Positions 1-8,329 of a stretch of DNA of 64,000 bases are shown piece by piece; position 1 is the stretch's first letter; every line of letters starts with the position of its first letter. The stretch spans positions 25,125,896-25,189,895 of the forward strand of contig NC_067206.1 of the NCBI RefSeq assembly GCF_026262505.1. The letters are read 5' to 3'. Made by a program: the position numbers and the translations under genes. The notes below the pieces were generated by a model, which searched no databases, had not been told where the DNA came from, and saw only the letters and a program-made list of their open reading frames with translations. Source of the stretch: Trichomonas vaginalis G3. Its lineage: Eukaryota; Parabasalia; Trichomonadida; Trichomonadidae.

Positions 1-13
1 CATGAAAATTCAA

Positions 14-75
14 GAGGTGAGAAAAGAGGTGAGAAAACAGGTGAGATCTCACCTCTTCACCTAAATTATATTTTT
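14..75 (+). repeat. Word-palindrome site A1 (GGTGA type)
   Basis: There are three direct copies of GGTGA separated by GAAAA-type spacers. The third forms the palindrome GGTGAGATCTCACC, followed by a further inverted copy (TTCACC), TAAA and a TTATATTTTT tail. The same architecture recurs in all three Mavericks here. The function is unknown; an iteron-like protein-binding site, origin or promoter-proximal control site are the main options. Confidence 0.75.
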
Positions 76-263
76 GGTTCATTTACACTCGTTACGATGA
101 AGAAGTCTTGACATTTTCCCGACTGTTGTCAAAATGTCATGTTGTCACCATTTTCAAAAAGATGTTAGTTGACCGAGGGACCGAGGGACCGAGGGACCCC
201 TTCAGTAAACATCTCATTTTAACTCACTTTTTTCTATCTTAAGGAATTTCATGAAAATTCAAC

Positions 264-323
264 GGGTGAAAAAACAGGTGAGAAAAGAGGTGAGATCTCA
301 CCACTTCACCTAAATTATATTTT
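264..323 (+). repeat. Word-palindrome site A2 (GGTGA type)
   Basis: The architecture is the same as at 14-75: three direct GGTGA words, the palindrome GGTGAGATCTCACC, one more inverted word, TAAA and an AT tail ending in TTTTT. The tail abuts the stop codon of the penton-like gene. Confidence 0.75.
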
Positions 324-1184
324 TCAATACTTTTTCAGCACTTTTCCGTAGTTATATATGAAAGACAATTCGAGATAAAAGTCATAGTACAATGGAATAA
401 TATGCTGCACACCATTTGTTGTGAACCAAACTTGAAAGTCAGAGAAACTGTTACTAGGTGGTTCGTAGAATTTAGAAGCAAAGTCATAAAAGTCCTTACC
501 GATACATAGAAAACTATTGTTGCTTGAACTGAAACTTGCATGGCACATAACATTTTGAGGGTCAAACACGTTTCTATAAACTGTCAAATCTGCTGGTGGA
601 AGTATAAATTTAAATGGACCATCTGGTGGTAATGGTTCGTTCTGGTTTAGTAACCGAAGAAATTGTGCCCAAGAACGTTTGTCTACTCCCCAATATAAAA
701 ACTCCGTATCTCTTGGAGGGTTAATTTCAATCTTTTGAAATGAAACGGTGGAGTTCATCTTGTCATATTCTAGTTTCAGATAGTATGTTCCATTTAGTAA
801 AGAGTCGTATTTTTCTTGAAATTCCCAATAGTATTTGTTTATTTGAGTTTGAAAGTCATTTAGAGTTTTCTCAAGACTTTCGTCTGAACGAACTGTAAAG
901 ATCCTCATTTCGTCAAATTTGTCTATAAGACCATCAGAACCTTTATACTGCCCATGAAAATATACTGCGAACATAAACGCGTTAGTTCTATTTGAAAACA
1001 AAACTCTTCTAAATCCTATTGCCTTTGCATCTGAAGGACTTTGAAGCCAACGAATTGGATAGTCAAACCTGTATACTCGGGATGAAATTTCCTCATCTGA
1101 AATAGTCCTACCAGCATTTGTAAAGATATAGTCTAACGGTTTTGTATCTACTACTTTTGTTCTTTGTTTTTCAACCTGAAGCAT
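324..1184 (-). CDS. Penton-like minor capsid candidate, paralogue A-1 (286 aa)
   Basis: This intact reading frame is one of four paralogues in the window, with 6699-7546, 33056-33937 and 49122-49978. Shared blocks are an N-terminal F/Y-D/E-Y-P-x-R-W segment (here FDYPIRW) followed by KAIGFRR, a central basic and beta-rich region, and a C-terminal block with PP/K-Y, a DFQVWF-like segment and an LEL/LSFIYN end. The size, beta-rich look and Maverick setting suggest a single-jelly-roll penton or another virion surface protein, but I cannot prove the fold. The start at 1184 is supported by the Maverick start signal on the minus strand (ATTTTTACATATATTAA, then ATG). The gene lies just downstream of a captured polymerase fragment on the same strand. 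Confidence 0.6.
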   Translation of the reverse strand: MLQVEKQRTKVVDTKPLDYIFTNAGRTISDEEISSRVYRFDYPIRWLQSPSDAKAIGFRRVLFSNRTNAFMFAVYFHGQYKGSDGLIDKFDEMRIFTVRSDESLEKTLNDFQTQINKYYWEFQEKYDSLLNGTYYLKLEYDKMNSTVSFQKIEINPPRDTEFLYWGVDKRSWAQFLRLLNQNEPLPPDGPFKFILPPADLTVYRNVFDPQNVMCHASFSSSNNSFLCIGKDFYDFASKFYEPPSNSFSDFQVWFTTNGVQHIIPLYYDFYLELSFIYNYGKVLKKY

Positions 1185-1210
1185 TTAATATATGTAAAAA
1201 TATATGGTTT
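1144..1210. repeat. 67-bp direct repeat, copy 1 (5' end of penton-like gene plus promoter)
   Basis: This copy matches 2115-2181 with a single mismatch. It contains the first codons of the penton-like gene and its upstream TTTTTACATATATTAA signal. The two copies bracket the DNA polymerase fragment. Confidence 0.85.
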
Positions 1211-1238
1211 AAAAAACGTTTTTACTTCATGCAATTTT

Positions 1239-2110
1239 TTACTTCATGCAATGTTTTATTTCTGTGCCGTCTTCAAGTATGCCCCAGTACTTACGCTTGG
1301 AGAGGACATGAACTTCTGAAAATACCTTATCTAGCTTAAAACAGCCCATCTTTTCACCGACCATTCCCATTTCAATGAGTTTGTTATAGCCTTCTTCGTT
1401 CGTCATGAGTGCGTCAATGTTCTCATAGTAAACCACAACTTTGGATTTGACTTCGGAGAAGAACTCATTGTAGTTGTCAAGGACTGCCTTTGCGAACTGA
1501 GGGTAAGACCAATGTTCGACAATAGGTTTTAATGTGGTTACTAAGCCATTTTGACCTTGAGTGAACTCGTACTTCAAAACAAAAGGAGAAAACCTTTCAA
1601 CAAAGTTGTCGACCTTCTCATAATGTTTACTCTTCATCTCTTGAGGTTTCTTAATGGAATATCCCCATGTCGAATTCATAAGCAATTTGAGTGTCATTGC
1701 AAGTTTGGGGTTTGAAGCTTTCCTAATATCATACAGTTGTTGTATGACTTTTCCAACTGTATAGTTCCTTCCCGGGAACTCACCATCTTCGTTTGGAATT
1801 CCAGTCGGAATATATTGGACAAACCTCATGTACGCAGCGTTAAGGTCGACATAGTATATCTTTTCGTTTGAGTCGAACTTGTCGCAACCAATTGGTCCAG
1901 TTTGTGGAAATTCAAGTGAGTCTCTTATCTTCTGAGAAACTTCTCCTGTTATCTCATAAACATCGTCGAAGCAACCTGTTTCATATAAAACCTTCTGACC
2001 TAACTCAGAAGCTCTCCAATACAATTTGACGTCAATTGGATGTCTCAATGGAAGTTTGTTTATAGCATCTTGAAGTTCTTGCAACCTCATTGGAAGTTCT
2101 TCTGGTTCAG
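1239..2110 (-). pseudogene. Family-B DNA polymerase C-terminal fragment with altered motif C
   Basis: This fragment retains the palm and thumb of a viral-type family-B DNA polymerase. Motif A appears as YYVDLNAAYMRF, motif B as LKLLMNSTWGYS and motif C as VVYYENIDALM, followed by a thumb segment rich in K and Y. No exonuclease domain or N-terminal region is present, and the C-terminus stops shortly after the thumb at 1239. Motif C normally carries D-x-D; here the first aspartate position reads N (ENID), which should weaken or abolish catalysis. The frame stays open upstream of the first ATG (2090) to about 2110, where it meets the 67-bp direct repeat. It is distinct from the Maverick B polymerase at 44662-48436. 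I read it as a captured, non-functional piece. Confidence 0.7.
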
Positions 2111-2114
2111 GTTG

Positions 2115-2181
2115 GTATCTGCTACTTTTGTTCTTTGTTTTTCAACCTGAAGCATTTAATATATGTAAAAATATATGGTTT
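2115..2181. repeat. 67-bp direct repeat, copy 2
   Basis: This is the second copy of the promoter and first dozen codons of the penton-like gene (compare 1144-1210). Similarity stops just beyond, where the polymerase fragment begins. It has the footprint expected of duplication-type recombination or template switching. Confidence 0.85.
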
Positions 2182-2765
2182 TAAAATGGTATGCCATATA
2201 GCTTCTTGAATTTGTTAAGAAGTATTCGAACGCATTTTCCATCTGTATCTCTAGTGTTTACATAAGCATAGCCCGCCTTAGTAAAATATACTTGTAATTT
2301 CCTATAGTTTACGCCGGTATAAAAGTAGAAAGAGTCTTGTTCTTCGCTATAGTAGTAAAACTCAAACGTATGCTTGCCATAGTCTGTAATTTCAATTGTT
2401 TCATCTTCTAGTTCGTCGACAAATTCGAATACAATATCTCCAATTTTGCTTTTGTTCTTATTGTTTTCAGAACGAGTGACCCAACGTAAGTTTTCAAGTC
2501 TATTGTCGTTTCTTATACGGTTTATATGGTCTACAAAAGGTAAATTGTTAGGATTCAGTATAAAATGAGTTGCAATGACAACATGTTTAAAATAGCGTTT
2601 CCCACCCATCTTCATCATAGCATATCCGTTATTTTGCTCCCATTCGCTTAAAACTCTTTTTGTCTTTTTGTTTCTGACTTCAAATGACTCACAACAGTGA
2701 ATTTCATATTTCTCATCTAACAAACAAGTTTCCCAACGGTCTTCTCCAACAAACTCAGCGTACAT
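2181..2765 (-). CDS. HNH homing-type endonuclease with NUMOD4-like N-terminus
   Basis: The protein starts with an E-x-W-(x)-K/D-Y-E-I type NUMOD4-like segment, then an HNH domain with the hallmark FVDHINRIRNDNRLENLRWV followed by R-x-E-N-N-K-N-K. A C-terminal domain with FYYYSEEQDSFYFYTG is shared with the Maverick B protein at 48505-49071. The start is placed at 2765 (MYAEF); the longer open frame to 2840 would overlap the neighbouring gene and looks non-coding. The upstream minus-strand sequence TTTTTTTATTTTATTTGAA fits the Maverick start signal. The likely role is site-specific cleavage promoting spread of itself or flanking DNA; it sits beside a polymerase gene fragment, as its Maverick B relative sits beside the polymerase gene. 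Confidence 0.8.
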   Translation of the reverse strand: MYAEFVGEDRWETCLLDEKYEIHCCESFEVRNKKTKRVLSEWEQNNGYAMMKMGGKRYFKHVVIATHFILNPNNLPFVDHINRIRNDNRLENLRWVTRSENNKNKSKIGDIVFEFVDELEDETIEITDYGKHTFEFYYYSEEQDSFYFYTGVNYRKLQVYFTKAGYAYVNTRDTDGKCVRILLNKFKKLYGIPF

Positions 2766-2797
2766 TTCAAATAAAATAAAAAAATATTTTTTTCTCT

Positions 2798-3381
2798 TTA
2801 CTTTACATAACCGCCTGAAGCCATAAGTCTTTGACGCCAACCCATACCAGCTAATGAAGGTTGACTTGGTTTAGTTTCCAAACTAAACTTTGGTTTTGGT
2901 TTATCTTCAGTTTTTGGTTTCTCTTCTTCTATCGGTTTTTCGTCACTTTTCGGTTCCTTTGACTTTACCTCACTTGCAGGAATAGTTGTGTCGTCAACAT
3001 CTTCATAAATATCATATGCCATTTGTTTTTGTTTTCCTTTCAACTTTTTGTGTTTGTTGTAAAGTTTAGAATATTTCGACTCTAAGTCAATGAGATGTTC
3101 TATAATGAACTGTTGGTCAGTGAAGTAAACTTTTCCATCTGTTGTCTCGAAAGCTCCTTCAGACTTCAATATTTTATTTGTGAGAGTCTGTTTCTTTTTT
3201 GAGATACTAGCCGTTCCATTTTTATGAAAAGTGACTTTGTAGTTAGGGTTTGTATTTCCAGACCTGGCACTTTCTATTATTGAATTTTCTCTTCATCTGT
3301 AAGTTCTTTGACAGGTTTTGACAATGGTTCTGAACTTTTTGTTTGTGGTGTCAAATCTACCGTTTCAACTTCTTCGGTCAT
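2798..3381 (-). pseudogene. Acidic/lysine-rich Maverick protein, frameshifted
   Basis: The gene starts at an ATG at 3381 preceded by TTTTTTACTGAGATGAA, a Maverick-type start signal, and ends at 2798. A frame change near 3288 separates an N-terminal E/T-rich segment from the longer downstream frame. The C-terminal part (from about 3169) is hydrophilic with a coiled-coil-like stretch rich in K and a linker rich in P, K and E, and ends in a basic GMGWRQRLMASGGYVK. No family is recognised. The broken gene at 50309-50735 in Maverick B is similar in layout (short N-terminus, a KDGKIYVRKRKV-type strand pair, acidic linker) and may be a homologue. A virion or DNA-binding accessory role is possible. 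Confidence 0.55.
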
Positions 3382-3400
3382 TTCATCTCAGTAAAAAATT

Positions 3401-3553
3401 TTAGTTTGGTTTGTTTTCAACTGGTTGTTGTTGTTTTTTAAGTCGGTCTAAAACTTCCTGAGGTATAGGAAGAACTTGACAAACACGTTGTGTAACTGCT
3501 GGAAGTCGACAAATCCATCTTGAACCCATTTGTCTCAATGCTGTATTGTTCAT
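3401..3553 (-). CDS. Small Maverick protein, 50 aa
   Basis: This short open frame begins at an ATG at 3553 that carries the same upstream block as the gene at 3381 (TTTTTTACTGAGATGAA then ATG), which argues that it is expressed. The product is basic, with a GSRWICRLP segment in the N-terminal half and a PQEVLDRLKKQQQP tail. No membrane segment and no recognised domain. It is too short for confident family assignment. Confidence 0.5.
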   Translation of the reverse strand: MNNTALRQMGSRWICRLPAVTQRVCQVLPIPQEVLDRLKKQQQPVENKPN

Positions 3554-3606
3554 TTCATCTCAGTAAAAAACTTTACATTCCCCACGTTTGAGGCGGTTGA
3601 GGTTGG

Positions 3607-3974
3607 TTATTGTTTACCCATTGTTTGTGCATGGTTATATCCTCTGTTAAAGAATCTTTCACCTTGGTCCATATAGTGTCCTGCTTGGTTATAGTAGTCA
3701 TTTGCTTTGTTATAATAGTTTCCTGCTTGTCTTCCTACATTGTCCATCCATCCTTGAACTTTTCCTCTTGTTTCAGGATTTGGAATAAGATTTGTTGCAT
3801 CTCGTGCTACATCCCAACCTTTCTGTACAGTTTGTATAATAGGTTGTGCTTTCTCTTTAAGTATACCTAATGTACTCAAAATCTTCCTTCCAACTCCAAA
3901 TACACCTCTGGCTATTGTTCCACTGCGGGTAAAAATCTGGATGCAACTCCTGCTAACGCGCCAAATAAACCCAT
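3607..3974 (-). pseudogene. Small amphipathic/Tyr-rich virion-like protein, frameshifted
   Basis: Translation on the minus strand starts at 3974 with MGLFGALAG, resembling the MGFF start of the small protein at 7551-7793. A one-base frame break near 3930 separates this start from a 90-residue frame ending at 3607. The downstream part has repeated N-Y/Y-N/Q motifs (NYYNKANDYYNQAGHYMDQG). A short hydrophobic start followed by a helical, repetitive body recalls membrane-active minor capsid proteins of adenovirus-like elements, but that is inference. It diverges from the integrase gene across a spacer of about 17 bp. Confidence 0.5.
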
Positions 3975-3991
3975 TTCTTATGGGTTAAAAA

Positions 3992-4947
3992 ATGACGAAT
4001 CCAAACAAGGACCCCATGTTTCTAAAGCGACAAAGAAAGCACTCATGGTAAAAATCTTTAGTTCAACACCAAATGCTTGGTTTATGGATATCTTGGAAAA
4101 CATTCCGAGAGTTAGAACAGATGGACCACCATACTGGCTAATATTTGTCGGTCAAAACACAAGATACTGTGAAGCCATACCATTACAGTCCAAAAATATT
4201 TTAGATATCTTAGCAGCTTTGACAATATTTGTTGACAAATACCATCCAACAAAACTGACATCTGACTGTGAAAGTTCTTTCAAATCAGACGATGTAAAAA
4301 ACTATCTGCGTTCAAAAAATGTAAACCAATATTTCATTGTCGACCAAAACCATTCTGCTCTTGGTGTCATTGACGGTTGTATAAAAATGTTAAGAGACTT
4401 AAACCAACCACAAGGTGGTGAAGCAAATGAAATGTCATATGACGACAAGTATAGACACTTCTCCATGGCAAAGATGAGACAAGTTTTAAATATTTACAAT
4501 AACCGTAAAACAAAAAGGTTTGGGAAACCACTCCCCGAAGAAATGAAAAACAACCCTGACTTAGAGAAAGACTATATATTTAATAATTTAGTCAAAAGAG
4601 ACAAACAAGAAAGAATGCCGGGCTTCAAACTTCAGAAAGGTGACAAAGTAAAAATAGAAATACCTAAACGACCCATATGAAAATACTATTGACTATGACA
4701 ACAATGGGAACCCGACAGGTACTCACCTTCGTTTCGTAAAAATAGAAGAAAGTATACAAGAGAATATTATGAAGTTTTAGGCAAACATGGCAAAATGTAC
4801 AGACTGCAAGCAGAAGATAAAACTACTATTGTCAGACCTCGTTTCAAACTTGTCAAAGTTCAAGGTGGTATACTTTCAAAGACAGTTCCTAACAAATATA
4901 AGACAACTCCTGACGAATATGCTAAAGAAGTTGAAAATGACGACTAA
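3992..4947 (+). pseudogene. Maverick integrase (RVE type) with chromo-like C-terminus, broken
   Basis: The core is the open frame 4045-4680, a retroviral-type integrase. The first catalytic Asp is in WFMDIL, the second in TSDCESSF, and exactly 35 residues later, in GVIDGC, the position of the usual Glu is Asp. Downstream, after at least two frame changes (about 4675 and 4740), a chromo/SH3-like tail is visible (EYYEVLGKHGKMYRL, RPRFKLVKVQGG) ending at TAA 4945-4947. The likely start is the ATG at 3992, with another frame break before 4045. No N-terminal zinc finger was seen. It would insert the element into host DNA; this copy looks inactive. Its 3' end overlaps the stop codon of the convergent fibre gene. 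Confidence 0.8.
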
Positions 4948-6680
4948 GCAATTCTATACCATGCGTAAACTGTCATGTAAGGTGGCATGTATTCTTTACT
5001 TTGTCCCGTTGTTTGCGTATATCCTGAAACGAAATGTGTATGGTTTCCTTCTCCCTGAGTGTCATCCCAGTAACAATTTATAGCAAACTTAACGTCGTCT
5101 TTAACATCATATCCTTTACCTTTTGTCATTCCTGACCAATCCCAATATCTATGCTTATGCCAACCTGCTTGAGATGTACTTAAATCTATGTAGTGACTGT
5201 GTGCAGGTAAATTTTCACCTGAAATCGTTTTACTTCCACCTGTTTCCTTTGAAGAGTTTGCACAATACAAAAACCTGTCGACTATTTGTTCCCATGCACC
5301 AACACCAAACATTACTTGAGGACCTCTTGCTTCCATAGATGTATAAATAGAACCTACTGGGTTCATTAAATCAAACATATGAGACATTACAGGATTGTCT
5401 CTTTTGAACTTAAAATATAGTGCAACTATTTCTGGTTTCTTCTGGTTTGTGTCAGAATATTTTTTATAATATAATCTTATGTTTTCAGGGTAGGTAAAAT
5501 CTTGACTATAATATTTATTTCTGTCATCTGTATAATAGTATACTATTCTCGTTTTTTCTATTGCATTATATCTTTTATATCTATAAAAATCTAAATATAA
5601 TGTTAGCTTTTGTTCATCTACATGTGGTGTTCTGTTGTCATCTCCATAGTCATAATAGTATGGTGCTGGAGCTGGGTCAGGCAATGTCATATCTGTCATT
5701 TCATAAACTCGGAAATATTTCTTTTGTTCGTCTCCATATAAGTTTAAGTAGCAGTTGTTGTCTAATGGAACTTTAACTTGTGTACCATCGTTCTTTTTAT
5801 AGCTTACATACATTTCATTGTTATTTTTCGGAATGAGTTTATACCGTATACCATTTTTTAAGGAATGTACAAACTGCCATCTAAAATATTTGTTTTCTTC
5901 ATTGAAAGAAAAGTCACCAACAATAGTTTCAATATTTTTTGTTCCAACTAAAGTTTGGTATATTTCATTGACATATGTTTTATCTGCTTTATTTTCAAGG
6001 CTAACGTTTAAGTCTGTTATTTCAGAAGATGTATGTGTATGTCCAACGTCACTTTTACTGTTTAAGGTTTCTTGTAAGTTTGCAATATTTGCAATGGTAT
6101 GTGTATGTCCAACGTCACTTTTCCTGTTTAAGGTTTCTTGTAAGTTTGCAATATTTGCAATGGTATGTGTATGTCCAACGTCACTTTTCCTGTTTAAGGT
6201 TTCTTGTAAGTTTGTAATATTTGCAATGGTATGTGTATGAGTCTTTTTAGAATATTCGTTTTCAGCTCTTGTCACTTCACTTGACATTTTATTGTCAACA
6301 TATGTTTTGTCTGCTAGTTCAGGATGAGTATGTTCTTTTGTTGCATAAGCTTTGTCAGCTCTTTCTTCTTCTTTTGCTATTGCATCGTCTACATATGTTT
6401 TGTCTGCTTTGTTGTCAACATCTGCTTTCAAAAGAAGTTCTTTTATAGGTTTCTCGTTTAAAGTTCCTTTTGTTGGATTTATACAAACAGTATGGTTCTT
6501 ATTGTCTTGAAACAGAAACTCATCTGTCATTGGGTTTAAAGTCAGTTTTAAGTTTCCTTCTTTCAATGACTCAGATATCTTAGAATAGTTTGAAAAGTTT
6601 GTTGTGTTCTTATTTAGAGCTTGTATAATGAGTTGTCGGTTGTGTTGTATTTCTCTCATAGACGCTGTTTCATTTGACAT
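4944..6680 (-). CDS. Phage-type trimeric fibre with H-T-H-T repeats and tail-collar-like tip (578 aa)
   Basis: The frame is intact. The N-terminal third contains ADKTYVD and HTH(T/P) modules, including three near-identical 21-residue repeats built on VGHTHTIANI, typical of bacteriophage tail-fibre shafts. The central region is beta-rich with Y/D-rich strands. The C-terminus has NPVGSIYTSMEARGP, GAWEQIVDRFLYC, GGSKTI, LPAHSH and a terminal MPPYMTVYAWYRIA, the arrangement of phage collar/baseplate tip domains that bind metal through His pairs. The fibre of Maverick B (36925-40013) shares the tip. The likely role is attachment of a virion-like particle. It diverges from the penton-like gene at 6699 across an 18-bp spacer. 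Confidence 0.8.
   Translation of the reverse strand: MSNETASMREIQHNRQLIIQALNKNTTNFSNYSKISESLKEGNLKLTLNPMTDEFLFQDNKNHTVCINPTKGTLNEKPIKELLLKADVDNKADKTYVDDAIAKEEERADKAYATKEHTHPELADKTYVDNKMSSEVTRAENEYSKKTHTHTIANITNLQETLNRKSDVGHTHTIANIANLQETLNRKSDVGHTHTIANIANLQETLNSKSDVGHTHTSSEITDLNVSLENKADKTYVNEIYQTLVGTKNIETIVGDFSFNEENKYFRWQFVHSLKNGIRYKLIPKNNNEMYVSYKKNDGTQVKVPLDNNCYLNLYGDEQKKYFRVYEMTDMTLPDPAPAPYYYDYGDDNRTPHVDEQKLTLYLDFYRYKRYNAIEKTRIVYYYTDDRNKYYSQDFTYPENIRLYYKKYSDTNQKKPEIVALYFKFKRDNPVMSHMFDLMNPVGSIYTSMEARGPQVMFGVGAWEQIVDRFLYCANSSKETGGSKTISGENLPAHSHYIDLSTSQAGWHKHRYWDWSGMTKGKGYDVKDDVKFAINCYWDDTQGEGNHTHFVSGYTQTTGQSKEYMPPYMTVYAWYRIA
6020..6240. repeat. 63-bp coding tandem repeats in the fibre gene
   Basis: Three and a half near-identical 63-bp units encode the 21-residue H-T-H-T modules of the fibre shaft. 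High DNA identity between units indicates recent tandem duplication or gene conversion. Confidence 0.85.
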
Positions 6681-6698
6681 TTTTATTCTAGATAAAAT
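6681..6698. promoter_or_regulatory. 18-bp bidirectional Maverick start region
   Basis: Only 18 bp separate the start codons of the fibre gene (minus) and the penton-like gene (plus). The spacer contains TTTTATTCTAGATAAAAT, with a central partial palindrome and T-run/AAA ends facing both ATGs. The same layout recurs at 33938, 36908 and 63063. Confidence 0.6.
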
Positions 6699-7546
6699 AT
6701 GCTTTCAATAGAAAAAGAAAATTCAAGAGTTGCTACAACTAAACCATTAGATGAACTTTTTACTAATGTCGGTCAAAAGTTTGAGACAGAGACCGTAAAG
6801 CATGAAGGCTATCGTTTTGACTACCCATTAAGATGGTTAAGAGACCCATCTGTCACAAAAGCTATTGGCTTTCGTAGAATGAAGTTCATTTCAGAAGCCA
6901 TACATGGTTTCCCATTTACGGTCGGTTTTGAAGTTCGATACTATAACAAGAAAAACGTATGTATGAGAAATTTGAACAGGGAAAACTTTTACAAGTTAGT
7001 TTGCTTGTAAACTTAGAAACAACTCTTCAAGCTTTTCAAGAAAAAATAAACAATATCTATATCGAATATGCAAACCAGTATAACATTGACGAGGGAGAGT
7101 ACCATCTCGATATTATTTATGACAGGAAAAATGCAACTGTTAAAATCAATAGAATAGAAGACCTTGGAGAAAACGTTTATATTTCTACAAAATATAACAA
7201 CTTGGCATGGTATAGATTTATGAGGATGTTAAATCAGCCTGCAGCATATCCAGTACACCCAGACTTTTATGAAGTCGAAAACCCTAATGGAACATATGAA
7301 AATGTTTTCGACCAAGATGCTGTGATAGTTCATGCTTCATTTTCTGGCGCCCAAAACTCTTTCTTATGCTTGGCAAATGACTTTTACGAAAAACCTACAA
7401 AGTTATACGAACCACCAAGTGGAAGTATTTCAGACTTTCAAGTATGGTTTACTACAGATGGAAGAAAAAGAATAATTCCATTATACCATGTGTTTTACTT
7501 AGAACTTAGTTTCATATACAACTACTATCGAACGGTAAAAATATAA
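6699..7546 (+). pseudogene. Penton-like minor capsid candidate, paralogue A-2, one frameshift
   Basis: This is a close paralogue of 324-1184: the start MLSIEKENSRVATTKPL matches MLQVEKQRTKVVDTKPL, and FDYPLRWL plus KAIGFRRM follow. A single frame change near 6955 splits the gene into 6699-7010 and 6959-7546. The downstream part retains the family C-terminus (ASFSGAQNSFLC, PPSGSISDFQVWFTT, LELSFIYNYY). Two penton-like paralogues in one element on opposite strands suggest vertex or host-range variants, if the capsid assignment holds. The single indel may be a sequencing error or a true lesion. Confidence 0.6.
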
Positions 7547-7550
7547 TTTT

Positions 7551-7793
7551 TTAATACGGTTGAGGTGTTGGATTTGGTTGCCAACTAGACTGTGGTGCAG
7601 GTTCAGGCTGTTGTATAACAGGAGCTTGTTCTTCTGGTTCAGGGTCTTTAGGTATAATACCAACAAACTGACCTACTCTTTTACCAATATTTTTGACTCC
7701 GTTCCAAATTCCTCTTCCTACGGTTTTTATTCCATTCCATATACCTCTTCCAACTCTTCTGAAGAAGTTTCCAATACTACTGAAGAAACCCAT
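7551..7793 (-). CDS. Small amphipathic membrane-active-like protein, 80 aa
   Basis: The N-terminal 50 residues form two copies of a V-G-R-G-I-W-N-G-(I/V)-K module after MGFFSSIGNFFRR, predicted as cationic amphipathic helix with regularly spaced Trp and Gly. The C-terminal 30 residues are Pro/Gln rich. The pattern resembles membrane-lytic minor capsid proteins of non-enveloped viruses by general character only; no family is assigned. The start at 7793 is preceded on the minus strand by TTTTTACATATAGTAAA, a Maverick start signal. The stop lies 4 bp from the stop of the convergent penton-like gene. Confidence 0.55.
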   Translation of the reverse strand: MGFFSSIGNFFRRVGRGIWNGIKTVGRGIWNGVKNIGKRVGQFVGIIPKDPEPEEQAPVIQQPEPAPQSSWQPNPTPQPY

Positions 7794-7811
7794 TTTACTA
7801 TATGTAAAAAT

Positions 7812-8174
7812 CTAATGTCCGCCTAGTCTCTTACGTTTCCTGTTGAGTTCCATAGCATTCTTTAACTGGAGCTCATACATTCTGTTTCTCCTCTGGTAGA
7901 AAACATATTCTGGGTCAACTCCTGTGTTCGCGTCATCTGCATAAAGTTGTTTATATCCCACTTCAGGGTTTGTATAAAACTCTTTCCATCTCATATTTGC
8001 ATACCATGGTGGCAAACCTAACGCAGCGTCATTTGACATGGCAGTTTGCATTTGTACATCTGTTGGCACTTGACCATAGTTTGCCATTGCAGTTTGTATT
8101 CTAACTTCATTTGGAATATTCTCTGGGTTTGGTTGTCCAGGTTGCTGTGCATTCGCTAAGTTCTGTGCGTCCAT
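7812..8174 (-). CDS. Maverick protein of unknown function, 120 aa
   Basis: The product is a soluble-looking protein with an N/Q/P-rich N-terminus, two related segments (EVRIQTAMANYGQVP and DVQMQTAMSNDAALG), a PPWYANMRWKEFY core and a basic end (NRKRKRLGGH). The start at 8174 is preceded by TTTTTATCTAATATTAA on the minus strand, one of the clearest Maverick start signals in the window. It sits in a same-strand run with the small proteins at 7551 and 8198 and the methylase. A structural or core role is a guess from size, composition and context. Confidence 0.5.
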   Translation of the reverse strand: MDAQNLANAQQPGQPNPENIPNEVRIQTAMANYGQVPTDVQMQTAMSNDAALGLPPWYANMRWKEFYTNPEVGYKQLYADDANTGVDPEYVFYQRRNRMYELQLKNAMELNRKRKRLGGH

Positions 8175-8197
8175 TTAATATTAGATAAAAATATCTC

Positions 8198-8329
8198 TTA
8201 CGAGTACATATACTGAACATTTGCAGGCATTGGTTCATCTTCATATTCTCTGTACTTTTCTGCCACGTCAAAGAAATAAATGACACAATGGAAAAAACCT
8301 AAAACAAGTAGTCCTATTTCAAACCACAT
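8198..8329 (-). CDS. Small single-pass membrane protein, 43 aa
   Basis: This short open frame starts with MWFEIGLLVLGFFHCVIYFF, a single strong transmembrane segment, followed by a charged tail (EKYREYEDEP). Its first 16 bases overlap the 3' end of the methylase gene on the same strand, an arrangement that suggests translation from a shared or closely overlapping transcript. No family is recognised. Small membrane proteins are common in related virus-like elements, but the role is unknown. Confidence 0.45.
   Translation of the reverse strand: MWFEIGLLVLGFFHCVIYFFDVAEKYREYEDEPMPANVQYMYS

Larger units (their letters stand above)
1..323. other. Non-coding Maverick A segment with two word-palindrome sites
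   Basis: No convincing gene is seen. The segment holds two copies of the word-palindrome site (14-75 and 264-323), each preceded by the same ATGAAAATTCA lead-in. Between them is a tandem 8-bp repeat, GACCGAGG three times at about 174-196, and a single inverted-orientation unit of the AGACTTTGTC-type minisatellite seen in Maverick C (around 96-116). Confidence 0.7.

Noticed and set aside
5818-6240. Open frames on the plus strand opposite the fibre repeats (5818-6240, 6029-6217)
   Set aside because: They are antisense translations of the 63-bp repeats of the fibre gene; the repeats keep all frames open without separate coding evidence.
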